Counted from the stretch's first letter, positions 45,388 to 54,327 are shown. The stretch is 64,000 bases of DNA from Sphingomonas sp. Leaf407 (GCF_001425385.1 NZ_LMQO01000001.1:310001-374000); one strand, 5' to 3'. Notes: generated by a model not told the origin, from the letters alone. A program made the numbers and translations.

Positions 45388-47523
45388 ATGTCCGCCTTCG
45401 TCGCCCTGCTCGTCGCAGCCGCCGCCACGTCCGATCCCGCCACCGTCGCTCCCGATCCGCAGCGTGGCGATGAGATCGTGGTTACCGGCGAGCAGACCGA
45501 GGGCAGCGACGACTATGCGGTAAAGGCGCAGACGACCGCGACCCGCCTGCCGCTCAGCCTGCGCGAGACGCCGCAATCGGTCAGCGTCGTGACCCGCGCG
45601 CAGATCGAGGATTTCCAGCTCAACGACGTCAACGCGCTGCTGGCGACGGTGCCCGGCGTCAACGTGCAGGCGCAGGAAACCGACCGCTTCTATTATTCGG
45701 CGCGCGGCTTCGACATCCAGACGTTCCAGATCGACGGCGTCGGCCTGCCGTTTCCGTTCCAGATCCAGAACGGATCGGTCGATACCGCGCTGTACGACCG
45801 GATCGAGGTAGTGCGCGGCGCGCCGGGACTGTTGTCGTCGACCGGCAATCCGTCGGCGGTCATCAACTTCATCCGCAAGCGCCCGACCCGCGATGCCGCC
45901 GCATCGGCCAGCGTCCAATATGGCTCGTTCGATCATTTCCGCCTCGACGGCGACGTCAGCGTTCCGCTGACCGCCAACGGATCGGTCCGCGCCCGTGCGG
46001 TCGGATCGTATTTCGATACCGACAGCTATCTCGATCGCTACGGTCTGCGGCGCTGGACCGGCTATGGTACGGTCGAGGCTGATCTCGGCCCCGATACCGT
46101 CGTCAACCTCGGCTATGGCCATCAGAACCACAAGAGCCGCGCGGCGATGTGGGGCGCGCTGCCACTGTATTACAGCGACGGCAGCCGCATCGACTATGCG
46201 CGATCGGCCAACAGTTCGCCCGACTGGTCGAGCTTCGACGTGACCGACCGGCAGATTTTCGGCGACGTGACCCACCGCTTCGGCGACTGGACCGCGAAGC
46301 TGACCGTGCAGCGCCGCGCGATCGACGAGGACGACAGCCTGTTCTATGTCTATGGCGAACAACTGCCCGGTGAAGTGAACGCCGCGCCCGACCGCGCGAC
46401 CGGCCTTGGCATCGTCAGCTATCCCGGCCGTTTCCGCAGCACCGCGCGCAACCTGCTGATTGACGCGAACCTCGCCGGCACCGTGTCGCTGTTCGGGCGC
46501 GCGCATGACGTGATGTTCGGCGTGAACCGGTCGGCGCAGCGCTATACGCAGGACTCGGCCTATGACGGGGCGGCGATCGGCGTCTCGCTGCCGTTGTTCG
46601 GCGGGTTCGACGGGTCATTCCCCTATCCCAACTTCCCCGCGTTCGACCGCAGCCTCGACACGCACAGCCGGCGCGAGACGGTGTACGGCCTCGTCCGCCT
46701 CAACCCGGCCGATGCGCTGAAGGTGATGGTCGGCGCCAACGCCACCCGCGCGTTCAGTGAGGGCGTGTCCTATGGCGCGCCGACCGACTATGACCGGTCG
46801 CGCTTCCTGCCGTTCGTCGGCGCGACGCTCGACCTGACCGGCAGCATCAGCGCCTATGCGAGCTTCGCGACGATCTTCAACCCGCAGACGCAGGTCGATG
46901 CGCAGCGCCGCCTGCTCGACCCGATCGAGGGCGACAATCTGGAGGCCGGGCTGAAGGGCGAGTGGCTCGCGGGCAAGCTGAACGCCAGCGTCGCGCTGTT
47001 CCAGGCGCGGCAGAAGAATACGGCGGAGGCCGCCGGCTTCGATGCGACGATCGGCCAGACGCTGTATCGCGGCGTCGACGCGACCTCGCAGGGTATCGAG
47101 CTGGAGATGAGCGGACAGCTCGCGCCCGGACTACAGGCGACCGGCGGTTTCACCGCGATGCGCATTCGCGGCACCGACGACCGGCCGGTGCGGACCTTCG
47201 TGCCGCGCACCACCGCGCGGCTCAACATCGTCTGGTCGCCGACGATGCTGCCCGACCTCAAGGTCGGCGCGTCAGGCCAGTATCAGGGCAGCATGTACCT
47301 CGAACCCGGTGTCACCGCGACGACCGGACAGCCGGTGCGCATCGCGGAAGGTGGCTATGCGACGCTCGACCTGATGGCCCGGTACGACCTGACGCCGCGC
47401 GTGGCGCTCAGCGCCAATGTCCGCAACATCAACAATGCCAAGGCGCTGACCGCGCTCAATTTCGATCAGGGATATTTTAACGCGCCGCGCACGGTGCTGG
47501 GCACGGTGCGGGTCAGCTATTGA
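45388..47523 (+). CDS. TonB-dependent siderophore receptor
   Basis: 711 aa with a short signal peptide (MSAFVALLVAAAATS). The TonB box-like DEIVVTGEQTEG is followed by the plug motif SLRETPQSVSVVTRAQIED and VPGVNVQAQETDRFYYSARG, characteristic of the siderophore-receptor class (FhuE/FpvA type), then IEVVRGAPGLLSSTGNPSAVINFIRKRP. The barrel ends with the terminal aromatic FNAPRTVLGTVRVSY. It imports a ferric siderophore across the outer membrane; the ligand is not predictable. A Fur-like box lies in its promoter region, and SD AAGGAA precedes the ATG. A family A element follows. Confidence 0.94.
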   Translation: MSAFVALLVAAAATSDPATVAPDPQRGDEIVVTGEQTEGSDDYAVKAQTTATRLPLSLRETPQSVSVVTRAQIEDFQLNDVNALLATVPGVNVQAQETDRFYYSARGFDIQTFQIDGVGLPFPFQIQNGSVDTALYDRIEVVRGAPGLLSSTGNPSAVINFIRKRPTRDAAASASVQYGSFDHFRLDGDVSVPLTANGSVRARAVGSYFDTDSYLDRYGLRRWTGYGTVEADLGPDTVVNLGYGHQNHKSRAAMWGALPLYYSDGSRIDYARSANSSPDWSSFDVTDRQIFGDVTHRFGDWTAKLTVQRRAIDEDDSLFYVYGEQLPGEVNAAPDRATGLGIVSYPGRFRSTARNLLIDANLAGTVSLFGRAHDVMFGVNRSAQRYTQDSAYDGAAIGVSLPLFGGFDGSFPYPNFPAFDRSLDTHSRRETVYGLVRLNPADALKVMVGANATRAFSEGVSYGAPTDYDRSRFLPFVGATLDLTGSISAYASFATIFNPQTQVDAQRRLLDPIEGDNLEAGLKGEWLAGKLNASVALFQARQKNTAEAAGFDATIGQTLYRGVDATSQGIELEMSGQLAPGLQATGGFTAMRIRGTDDRPVRTFVPRTTARLNIVWSPTMLPDLKVGASGQYQGSMYLEPGVTATTGQPVRIAEGGYATLDLMARYDLTPRVALSANVRNINNAKALTALNFDQGYFNAPRTVLGTVRVSY

Positions 47524-47600
47524 GGGCAGATCGGAGCGATCCGCCCTCGCGCCGAACCCGTCATCCTGGCCGGATTGACCTTTGACGAGGTTTTCGCCTT

Positions 47601-47710
47601 CTCCCCTCCCTGACAAGGGAGAGGTCGGGGGTGGGTCGGCCGGTTGTGGAACGCGCACCCTTCCTCACGGGCCGACCCACCCCCAGCCCCTCCCTTGTCA
47701 GGGAGGGGGG
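47601..47710. repeat. Intergenic palindromic element, family A copy 5
   Basis: Left arm CTCCCCTCCCTGACAAGGGA then GAGGTCGGGGGTGGGTCGGCC; right arm GGGCCGACCCACCCCCAGCC then CCTCCCTTGTCAGGGAGGG. It lies between the convergent siderophore receptor and fpr genes. It is the copy whose two arms are the most similar. Confidence 0.87.
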
Positions 47711-47762
47711 CCATTATGCGGGCGTTCCGAACGAATGCCGATCAGGTGAACTCTGCCGCAAC

Positions 47763-48581
47763 CTACCCGACGAACGCGCGCTCGATCACATAGTCGCCGG
47801 GCTTGGCGTTCGATCCTTCCTCGAACCCCTGACCCTCCAGATAGACCGAGAAGTCGCGGATCATCTCGGTCGATCCGCACAGCATGATCCGGTCGGTCGC
47901 CGGGTCGAACGCCTGCGCGCCGCCGATCCGCGACGAGAACAGCGTGCCGTTGTCGACCAGCGCGTCGATGCGGCCGGTGGTGTGGAACGGCTCGCGCGTT
48001 ACCGTGGGGACATAGGTGAACTGCTGCGCCGCCTGATCCTCGACCAGCGGATCGCCGGCGAGGTTCGCCTCCAGCGTGGTGCGGAAGGCGAGATCGCTGA
48101 CCCGGCGGACCGAATGGACCACGACGATCGATTCATACATCTCGTACACGTCGGGATCGCGGATGAGGCTGAGGAACGGGGCGAGGCCGGTGCCGGTCGA
48201 CAGCATGAACAACCGGCTGCCGGGCTTGAGCGCATCGGTGACGAGCGTGCCGGTCGGCTTCTTGCCGAGGTAGATTTCGTCGCCCGGCACGATCTGTTGC
48301 AGCTTCGACGTGAGCGGGCCGTCCTGCACCTTGATCGACAGGAACTCCAGTTCCTCGGCATAGGCCGGGCTGGCGATCGAATAGGCGCGCAGCAGCGGCT
48401 TGCCGTTGTCGCCGGGCAGGCCGATCATCACGAATTCGCCCGAGCGGAAGCGGAAGCTCGCCGGGCGGGTGATGGTGAAGCTGAAGAGATGCTCGTTCCA
48501 GTGACGCACCGAACGCACGCGCTCGACGCTCAGCGCGTTGGTCGGTTCGAGGCCGTGGGTTACGGCGGTGCGGTCGCTCAT
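47763..48581 (-). CDS. fpr: Ferredoxin--NADP+ reductase
   Basis: 272 aa, FAD- and NADP-binding. It moves electrons between NADPH and ferredoxin or flavodoxin, supplying iron-sulfur and siderophore-reducing pathways. FAD site: FRFRSGEFVMIGL and LLRAYSIASPAYAEELEF (RxYS); NADP site: FMLSTGTGLAPFLSLIR and IMLCGSTEMIRDF; the C-terminus YVIERAFVG matches the subgroup in which a final residue after the aromatic shields FAD. It lies nine bases after an unknown small gene in the same operon, with a Fur-like box upstream of both, consistent with control by iron. Confidence 0.95.
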   Translation of the reverse strand: MSDRTAVTHGLEPTNALSVERVRSVRHWNEHLFSFTITRPASFRFRSGEFVMIGLPGDNGKPLLRAYSIASPAYAEELEFLSIKVQDGPLTSKLQQIVPGDEIYLGKKPTGTLVTDALKPGSRLFMLSTGTGLAPFLSLIRDPDVYEMYESIVVVHSVRRVSDLAFRTTLEANLAGDPLVEDQAAQQFTYVPTVTREPFHTTGRIDALVDNGTLFSSRIGGAQAFDPATDRIMLCGSTEMIRDFSVYLEGQGFEEGSNAKPGDYVIERAFVG

Positions 48582-48590
48582 CGATAATCC

Positions 48591-49019
48591 TTACGTCCTG
48601 ACGCTGGAGCCCGGGGGAAGCCCGACCTGGCCGAGCATCGCCGCCGTGCGGGCCAGCGCGCAAAAAGTGGGTGCGATCGCCCGATCGGCGACCAGCAGCG
48701 AAAGCGTGGTCCGTGCCTTCGCATCGCGCCCCGTTACGAGATCGCGCGCCAAGGTCAAGAGAACCGATTCATCGTCGGTCACAAGCCCGCATTTACAGTT
48801 GATCTGGATCGGCACGCGGGCGTGGGTGGAAAGCTGCGTCATCCATGTGTCGAAATCGGCGAGCGCCTCCAGCGCGCCGGCCTGCGCGAAGCGTGCGGCC
48901 AGCATCGCCTGCGGATGCTGGCACGCGGTTCGTGCCGCCACCCACAGGCGGATCGCGCGTACCAGAAAACGGTCGCCGGGCGGCAGGGCGGCCAGCGGGC
49001 GGTCGATCAGATCGTACAT
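48591..49019 (-). CDS. Unknown protein in iron-linked operon with fpr
   Basis: 142 aa from ATG 49019. Mostly helical, beginning MYDLIDRPLAALPPGDRFLV and continuing with RLWVAARTACQHPQAMLAARF. A CKCG motif near residue 75 (INCKCGLVTDDE) plus Cys33 and Cys118 are its only cysteines of note. No signal peptide or membrane segment. I do not recognise a family. The Fur-like box ends 14 bp before its start codon and fpr follows nine bases after its stop, so a role in iron or redox balance is inferred from context only. Confidence 0.7.
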   Translation of the reverse strand: MYDLIDRPLAALPPGDRFLVRAIRLWVAARTACQHPQAMLAARFAQAGALEALADFDTWMTQLSTHARVPIQINCKCGLVTDDESVLLTLARDLVTGRDAKARTTLSLLVADRAIAPTFCALARTAAMLGQVGLPPGSSVRT

Positions 49020-49032
49020 GAAGCCTCGCTAT

Positions 49033-49049
49033 TGATACTCATTCGCAAA
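49033..49049. promoter_or_regulatory. Fur-like operator upstream of unknown-fpr operon
   Basis: TGATACTCATTCGCAAA, 14 of 17 identical to 45324-45340 and in the same written orientation although the genes face opposite ways. It lies 13 bp upstream of the ATG at 49019 on the minus strand, consistent with a repressor site overlapping the promoter. Confidence 0.62.
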
Positions 49050-49184
49050 GGCTATTGCCGGGACGCGGAGTCGTCAAGGGCCGATCGACGCGGCATGGCG
49101 CCGCGCGGGGAGTCGGATCGGCGAGGCTTAAATAATATATTCAGCAATACGCCTCACCATCCTCGGCGACAGGGGAGGGCTACC

Positions 49185-50945
49185 ATGAAATTCAAGGTTC
49201 GCGGCCGTATCAACCTTATCGGCGTCGTGGCGGCGCTGGGGCTGGTCGCGCTGCTGTGTATCAGTCTGTTCCGCCTTTCCGCAACGATGCACGACGATAT
49301 TGAGCGCAGCACGCAACAGGTCGTCGAAACCGCGCGCGCCGTGGTGGAACATTATCATGACGAGGAAGTCGCCGGGCGGATGAGCCGCGCCGATGCGCAA
49401 AAGGCCGCGCTTTCGACGCTCGGCTCGCTGCGCTATGGCGACAAGGATTATTTCTGGGTCAACGACATGCACCCCCGCATGTTGATGCACCCGATCAAGC
49501 CGGAACTGAACGGCACCGACCTGACCAACAACCGCGATGCCTCCGGCAAGGCGCATTTTGTGCAGATGGCGCAGATCGTGCGCGACAAGGGTGCCGGTTT
49601 CCTCGAATATCAATGGACTAAGCCGGGTGAACCGGTGCCGCAGCCCAAATTGTCGTACGTCATGGGCTTCGCGCCATGGGGCTGGGTGATCGGATCGGGC
49701 GTCTATATCGACCGGATCGATGCGGCGGTGTGGCGTTCGGCGGCGATTCTCAGCGGGCTGGCGCTGATCGTGCTGGTGGCCGTCGGGCTGTTCTCGCAGG
49801 CGATCGGCCGGTCGATCTCCAAACCGGTCGAGGCGCTTGCCGCCCGGATGCGCGGGCTGGCGGTCGGCGATACCGATGCGGCGATCCCCGGCATCGGCCG
49901 GCACGACGAGATCGGCGAGATGTCCGACGCGCTGCAGGTGTTCCGCGACGCCGCGATCGTGGCGCGCGAACGCGAGGCCGAGCAGCAGCAGGTCGTCGCC
50001 GAGGTCGGGCAGGGGCTCGACGCGCTGGCGAAGGGCGATCTGACCGCGCGGATCGATGCCGAATTCACCGGCGCGTTCGCCAAGATCCGCACCGATTTCA
50101 ACCAGGCGATGGTCGCGGTCGGCGATGCGATGCAGGCGGTGTCGCATTCGGCGGGCAGCATCCGCACCGGCGCGACCGAGATCAGCGGCGCGTCCGACGA
50201 CCTGTCGCGCCGCACCGAACATCAGGCGGCGTCGCTGGAGGAAACGGCGGCGGCGATGGACGAGATCACCATGACCGTCCGCCAGACCGCCGCCGGCGCG
50301 TTGCAGGCCAACGAGACGATGGCCGCCACCCGCGCCGATGCCGAGGCGGGCGGCAGGATCGTCCGCGACGCGGTGGAGGCGATGGGCCGGATCAAGCGGT
50401 CGTCCGACGAGATTTCGCAGATCATCTCGGTGATCGACGGGATCGCGTTCCAGACCAATCTGCTGGCGCTCAACGCCGGGGTAGAGGCGGCGCGCGCCGG
50501 CGACGCCGGGCGTGGCTTCGCGGTGGTCGCCTCCGAAGTCCGCGCGCTGGCGCAGCGTTCGGCCGATGCCGCGCGCGACGTGAAGGCCCGCATCCAGTCG
50601 AGCGGCACGCAGGTCGAAAGCGGCGTCGCGCTGGTCGGCGAAACCGGCCGCGCGCTCGACCGGATCGTGACCCGCGTCGTCGAGATCGGCGATCTGGTCG
50701 GCCGGATCGCGGCGGGCGCGGACCAGCAGGCGCTGGGGCTGCAACAGGTCAACACGGCGGTCAACGAGATGGATTCGGTCACGCAGCAGAATGCGGCGAT
50801 GGTCGAGGAAAGCACCGCCGCCGCCCGCAGCCTTGCCGCCGAAGCCGAAGCGCTCGCCCGCCACGTCGCCCGCTTCCGGCTGGCGATGGAACCGGCGGTG
50901 GTCCAGATGGCCCCGCCCGTCCGGCGCTATCGATCGGCGGCGTGA
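49185..50945 (+). CDS. Methyl-accepting chemotaxis protein with Cache sensor
   Basis: 586 aa from ATG 49185, with AGGGGAGGG upstream. Membrane span 1 (LIGVVAALGLVALLCISLF), a periplasmic single-Cache domain (residues 32-180; DKDYFWVNDMHPRMLMHP is the signature), span 2 (AAILSGLALIVLVAVGLFSQ), a HAMP domain (SISKPVEALAARMRGLAVGD), a second HAMP-like stretch, and the cytosolic signalling helix with the CheA/CheW hairpin tip DGIAFQTNLLALNAGVEAAR. It has no C-terminal pentapeptide for CheR tethering. It senses a small ligand and controls flagellar motility; the ligand is unknown and no other che genes are nearby. Confidence 0.95.
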   Translation: MKFKVRGRINLIGVVAALGLVALLCISLFRLSATMHDDIERSTQQVVETARAVVEHYHDEEVAGRMSRADAQKAALSTLGSLRYGDKDYFWVNDMHPRMLMHPIKPELNGTDLTNNRDASGKAHFVQMAQIVRDKGAGFLEYQWTKPGEPVPQPKLSYVMGFAPWGWVIGSGVYIDRIDAAVWRSAAILSGLALIVLVAVGLFSQAIGRSISKPVEALAARMRGLAVGDTDAAIPGIGRHDEIGEMSDALQVFRDAAIVAREREAEQQQVVAEVGQGLDALAKGDLTARIDAEFTGAFAKIRTDFNQAMVAVGDAMQAVSHSAGSIRTGATEISGASDDLSRRTEHQAASLEETAAAMDEITMTVRQTAAGALQANETMAATRADAEAGGRIVRDAVEAMGRIKRSSDEISQIISVIDGIAFQTNLLALNAGVEAARAGDAGRGFAVVASEVRALAQRSADAARDVKARIQSSGTQVESGVALVGETGRALDRIVTRVVEIGDLVGRIAAGADQQALGLQQVNTAVNEMDSVTQQNAAMVEESTAAARSLAAEAEALARHVARFRLAMEPAVVQMAPPVRRYRSAA

Positions 50946-51006
50946 GCCGGCATGAGGCGCCGGCTACGGGTGAATCTTTAGGCCCAGTCGATATTCACGA
51001 CCGCAT

Positions 51007-51116
51007 CGTCACCCCGGACTCGTTCCGGGGTCCACGGCGCAGCGATCGATGCAGCCCGAAGAATGATCGACAGCGTACGCGGCCAGGTGGACCCCGGAAC
51101 AAGTCCGGGGTGACGA
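51007..51116. repeat. Intergenic palindromic element, divergent family B copy
   Basis: Left arm CGTCACCCCGGACTCGTTCC then GGGGTCCAC; right arm GTGGACCCCGGAACAAGTCC then GGGGTGACGACG. The outline (CGTCA-CCC-hairpin-GGTCCA ... reverse) copies family B, but the inner hairpin is different. It lies between the convergent ends of the chemotaxis receptor and a small lipoprotein gene. Confidence 0.8.
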
Positions 51117-51171
51117 CGAAAGGCAGGATTTTCGATCAGGCGTCGCACTGGAATGGTCGAATGCCGATTCG

Positions 51172-51537
51172 TTAGAGGCACCCCGTATCGGCGTACAGCA
51201 CGAACATCGTGGCGATCTCGCCGGTACGTTCCGTTTCCCAGTCGATGCGGACCCGGCTGCCGCAGAGGGGGCCGCCGAATTTGACCGAGGCGCTTTTCCG
51301 GTTCGGGTCGATCTGTAGTCCTTGCGTCTCGAGATAGGCGATCAGCGCGCGTTCCGGGCTTCCCCGCATCTGTCGCGCCTCGATCCGGTCGCGGATCATT
51401 GCTTCGCCTCGGCGATATGCCATTCCTTCGATACCGGCGAACAGCGGCGTCGAGGGAGGGCCGGATTGCTGACACCCGCCCGGAAGCACCAGCATCGACG
51501 CCAGAAGCCAGCCGTACATCCGGTTTGTCGCCATCAT
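51172..51537 (-). CDS. Small putative lipoprotein
   Basis: 121 aa from ATG 51537 (a second ATG follows). The N-terminus MMATNRMYGWLLASMLVLPG leads to a lipobox LPGGC, then QQSGPPSTPLFAGIEGMAYR. The mature part of about 95 residues has DRIEARQMRGSPERALIAY and two further Cys residues (GGPLCGSRVRI and the final DTGCL) that may form a disulfide. No family recognised. An in-frame extension to 51645 overlaps the divergent ArsC-like gene and is rejected. Slightly lower GC than neighbours. Confidence 0.65.
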   Translation of the reverse strand: MMATNRMYGWLLASMLVLPGGCQQSGPPSTPLFAGIEGMAYRRGEAMIRDRIEARQMRGSPERALIAYLETQGLQIDPNRKSASVKFGGPLCGSRVRIDWETERTGEIATMFVLYADTGCL

Positions 51538-51638
51538 GCTGCCGGGATACCATCGATCCCGGTTCTTGGGCAGGGTCGAGCTATCCCGGTCGCGACCTTG
51601 GGATTTTGACGCGCTCTGTCCGACGATAAAGGTGATCG

Positions 51639-51989
51639 ATGACACTGACGATGTACGGCATCCCCAACTGCGATACGATCAGGAAGGCGCGGTCGTGGCT
51701 CGACGCGCACGGCGTCGCCTATCAATTCCACGACTATAAGAAGGCCGGCATCGACCGGGCGTTGCTCGAAACCTGGGTCGCGGCGCTCGGGTGGGAAGCG
51801 TTGCTCAACCGTAGCGGCACGACGTTCCGCAAGCTGCCCGAAGCCGCACGTGCCGATCTCGATGCCGCGCGCGCGATCGACCTGATGCTCGACCAGCCGT
51901 CGATGATCCGTCGTCCGGTGCTGGTCGACGGGGCGGGGATCGAGATCGGGTTCAAGGCCGATCGCTATGCGGCGCGGTTCGCCGCCTGA
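51639..51989 (+). CDS. ArsC/Spx-family protein (YffB type)
   Basis: 116 aa, thioredoxin-like fold. It begins TLTMYGIPNCDTIRKARSWL with a single N-terminal Cys (CDTIRKA), as in the YffB subfamily, which lacks the CxxC of glutaredoxins, and has TTFRKLPEAARADL and MIRRPVLVDG, the conserved cis-Pro region. Relatives are glutathione-dependent reductases or regulators related to arsenate reductase; an arsenate role is not supported by neighbours. Overlapping in-frame upstream sequence belongs to the antisense lipoprotein gene. Confidence 0.88.
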   Translation: MTLTMYGIPNCDTIRKARSWLDAHGVAYQFHDYKKAGIDRALLETWVAALGWEALLNRSGTTFRKLPEAARADLDAARAIDLMLDQPSMIRRPVLVDGAGIEIGFKADRYAARFAA

Positions 51990-52062
51990 TTCAAAAGAGC
52001 GATTGGCCGGCGCCGACGGACCCGTTACGCTCCCGCATCGAATCATGCTTTGGGGGAAGCAT

Positions 52063-52503
52063 ATGCCGTCAGCGATCGGTCGACGTACGCCACCTTGGTT
52101 CCGGTTCGTCGGGCTGTTACTGGTCCTGTGGGGCCTTGCCGGGATTTTCGCCTTCTACAGCCATGCGATGATGAGCGACGCGGCGCTGGCGGCGCTGCCC
52201 GATTATGACCGGCGGATGTATCTGGTGCGGCCGGGCTGGTTCGACTGGATTTATGCCGCCGCGACCTGGGGCGGGCTGATCGGCGCGCTGCTGCTCCTCG
52301 CGCGGCGGCGACAGGCGGCGGCGGCGTTCGCGGTGTCGCTGCTGGCGGTGGCGGTGCAGTTCGCGTGGGTGTTCGCCGCGACCGATCTGATCGCGGTCAA
52401 GGGGGCCGGCGCCACCCTGCCGTTTCCGCTGGTGATCTTCGCCATCGCGCTCGCCCAACTGGCGCTGGCGCGGCATGGCATCGTGCGCGGGTGGCTTCGC
52501 TGA
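52063..52503 (+). CDS. Four-span membrane protein of unknown function
   Basis: 146 aa from ATG 52063 with GGGGGAAG upstream. Four hydrophobic segments: FVGLLLVLWGLAGIFAFYSH, WIYAAATWGGLIGALLLLAR, FAVSLLAVAVQFAWVFAA and FPLVIFAIALAQLALARHG. The first loop (MMSDAALAALPDYDRRMYLV) is the longest hydrophilic part. Sequence resembles small sphingomonad inner-membrane proteins annotated only as hypothetical. No catalytic residues stand out. It is followed after 23 bp by panB and could be co-transcribed. Confidence 0.7.
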   Translation: MPSAIGRRTPPWFRFVGLLLVLWGLAGIFAFYSHAMMSDAALAALPDYDRRMYLVRPGWFDWIYAAATWGGLIGALLLLARRRQAAAAFAVSLLAVAVQFAWVFAATDLIAVKGAGATLPFPLVIFAIALAQLALARHGIVRGWLR

Positions 52504-52526
52504 TCGCGCTCCGCTAAAGCGCGGGC

Positions 52527-53387
52527 ATGTCCACGACCTTCACCATCGACACCGCCACCAGCCGCGCGACGCCCACTCCGGTCCCGGCCAAGCGGCTGAC
52601 CATCCCCGCGATCCGCGCCGCCAAGGGCAAGACCCCGCTGGTGATGCTGACCTCCTATACCGTGCGGATGGCGCAGTTGCTGGATGCGCAATGCGACATG
52701 CTGCTGGTCGGCGACAGTCTGGGGCAGGTGATCTATGGCCTGCCGTCGACCGTGCCGGTCACGCTCGACATGATGGCGGCGCATGGCGCGGCGGTGGTGC
52801 GCGGCAGCTATCACGCGCTGGTCGTCATCGACATGCCGTTCGGCAGCTACGAAGCGAGCCCCGCCCAAGCGTTTGAAAGCGCGGCGATGCTCCTGAAGGC
52901 GACCGGCGCGGCGGCGGTGAAGCTGGAGGGCGGCACGGCGATGGCCGAAACGGTCGCGTTCCTGTCGCAGCGGGGTATCCCCGTCATGGGCCATGTCGGC
53001 CTGACCCCGCAGGCGGTGAACCAGTTGGGCGGCTATGGCGCGCGCGGCCGCAGCCCCGAGGAGGCCGCCAAGATCGTCGCCGACGCGACGGCGGTCGCCG
53101 AGGCCGGCGCGTTCGCGGTGGTGATCGAAGGCGTGGTCGAACCGATCGCCATCGACATCACCAATCGCATCGCCTGTCCCACCATCGGCATCGGCGCATC
53201 GGCCCAATGCGACGGGCAGGTGCTGGTGGCCGAGGACATGCTCGGTCTGTTCGAGCGGACGCCGCGCTTCGTGAAGACCTATGGCGATATTGCCGGCCGT
53301 ATTTCCGCCGCGGTCGATGCCTATGCCGGTGATGTCCGGTCGCGGGCCTTTCCCGGCGCGGCGCAGCTCTATCCGCCCAAGGGTTGA
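52527..53387 (+). CDS. panB: 3-methyl-2-oxobutanoate hydroxymethyltransferase
   Basis: 286 aa TIM-barrel enzyme that adds a hydroxymethyl group from 5,10-methylene-tetrahydrofolate to 2-oxoisovalerate, the first step to pantothenate and CoA. Motifs: [35 protein letters not shown] (metal-site Asp), [15 protein letters not shown] (Lys/Glu), [18 protein letters not shown] and [21 protein letters not shown]. It shares its 2-oxoisovalerate substrate with the bkd complex. A hairpin and a family C element follow it. Confidence 0.96.
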   Translation: MSTTFTIDTATSRATPTPVPAKRLTIPAIRAAKGKTPLVMLTSYTVRMAQLLDAQCDMLLVGDSLGQVIYGLPSTVPVTLDMMAAHGAAVVRGSYHALVVIDMPFGSYEASPAQAFESAAMLLKATGAAAVKLEGGTAMAETVAFLSQRGIPVMGHVGLTPQAVNQLGGYGARGRSPEEAAKIVADATAVAEAGAFAVVIEGVVEPIAIDITNRIACPTIGIGASAQCDGQVLVAEDMLGLFERTPRFVKTYGDIAGRISAAVDAYAGDVRSRAFPGAAQLYPPKG

Positions 53388-53398
53388 GAGGTTTTTTG

Positions 53399-53420
53399 AA
53401 AACGCGCCGAAGCGCGTTTT
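53399..53420 (+). terminator. Hairpin terminator after panB, first stem of family C copy 1
   Basis: AAAACGCGC, loop CGAA, GCGCGTTTT: a nine-base stem ending in four T, 11 bp after the panB stop. A matching stem occurs at 61613-61634 ahead of family C copy 2. Confidence 0.7.
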
Positions 53421-53440
53421 GCGGCACCGGCCCGCTCCCC

Positions 53441-53512
53441 CACCCGGCCACCCACAGCGTATCCTTGATGGGTGGCCGGGTGGGTCCGGAAACTTGCGCC
53501 TTCGCAAGTTTT
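53441..53512. repeat. Intergenic palindromic element, family C copy 1
   Basis: Main stem CACCCGGCCACCCA (53441-53454) with TGGGTGGCCGGGTG (53469-53482), perfect over 14 bp, loop CAGCGTATCCTTGA. A third hairpin AACTTGCG-CCTT-CGCAAGTT follows at 53491-53510. The unit lies between panB and the YfgM-like gene. Copy 2 at 61661-61700 keeps the loop almost unchanged. The remainder of 53388-53601 holds nothing else. Confidence 0.85.
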
Positions 53513-53601
53513 CAAACAACTTCCCCCGCGACCAACCGCTTTCGTTTCGGCCGGGCGTCGGTTAAAGGAGCCCGCTTGACTGAACCCCCGGAGCTTTCCC
53601 C

Positions 53602-54297
53602 TTGGCGCTGACCCCGCAGAACAACGACGCCTTCATTCGCGAAGTGGACGACGAACTGCGTCGCGAGCAGATGTCGCATATCGGCCGGCGCTATGGTCTG
53701 TGGATCATCGGTGCGGTCCTGCTGGCGCTCGTCGCGTTCGGCGGCTGGACGTGGTGGCAGCATCACCGCAACACGGTGGCGGGCGAACAGGGCGAAAAGC
53801 TGGCGGTCGCGCTCGATGATGTCGCGGCGGGCCGCAGCGCGCAGGCGACGGCGGCGGTACAGGCGCTGACCACGTCGGATCGGGATGCGGTGCGCGCCAC
53901 CGCGCTGCTAACGCAGGCCGACCTCCTGCTCGGCAAGGACGATCGCAAGGGCGCTGCCGCCGCCTTCGCCAAGGTCGCCGCCGACGACTCGCTGGCGCAG
54001 CCGTTCCGCGATCTCGCGCTGGTCCGCCAGACGGCGGTCGAATATGACGGCCTTGCGCCGCAGGCGGTGATCGACCGGCTGCGCGGCCTGGCCGACAAGG
54101 ATAGCCCGTGGCTTGGCAGCGCGGGCGAGATGGTGGCGATCGCCTATCTTCGCCTCGACAAGCCGCAGCAGGCCGGGCAGACCTATCGCCTGATCGCGCA
54201 GACCGAAAGCGTGCCCGAAACCATCCGTGCCCGTGCGGTGCAGATGGCCGGGTCGCTCGGCGTCGATGCTGCTCCCACGCCCGCTGCGGCGCGCTGA
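53602..54297 (+). CDS. YfgM-like membrane-anchored TPR protein
   Basis: 231 aa from TTG 53602, with GGAG ten bases upstream; no better start exists before the conserved N-terminus FIREVDDELRREQMSHIGRR. One membrane span (YGLWIIGAVLLALVAFGGWT) leads to a periplasmic helical repeat region (TTSDRDAVRATALLTQADLL; AYLRLDKPQQAGQTYRLIAQ) typical of the tetratricopeptide-like domain of YfgM. YfgM works with PpiD at the Sec translocon, and its gene sits before bamB and der in many proteobacteria, exactly the order here. Alternative: a generic TPR protein. Confidence 0.85.
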   Translation: MALTPQNNDAFIREVDDELRREQMSHIGRRYGLWIIGAVLLALVAFGGWTWWQHHRNTVAGEQGEKLAVALDDVAAGRSAQATAAVQALTTSDRDAVRATALLTQADLLLGKDDRKGAAAAFAKVAADDSLAQPFRDLALVRQTAVEYDGLAPQAVIDRLRGLADKDSPWLGSAGEMVAIAYLRLDKPQQAGQTYRLIAQTESVPETIRARAVQMAGSLGVDAAPTPAAAR

Positions 54298-54327
54298 TCC
54301 TTCCTTTTGAACGCGGATACCGTTTCC

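Noticed and set aside
47763-49049. A siderophore biosynthesis or reduction cluster around fpr
   Set aside because: Only fpr and one unknown protein are present; no synthetase or ferric reductase genes accompany them.
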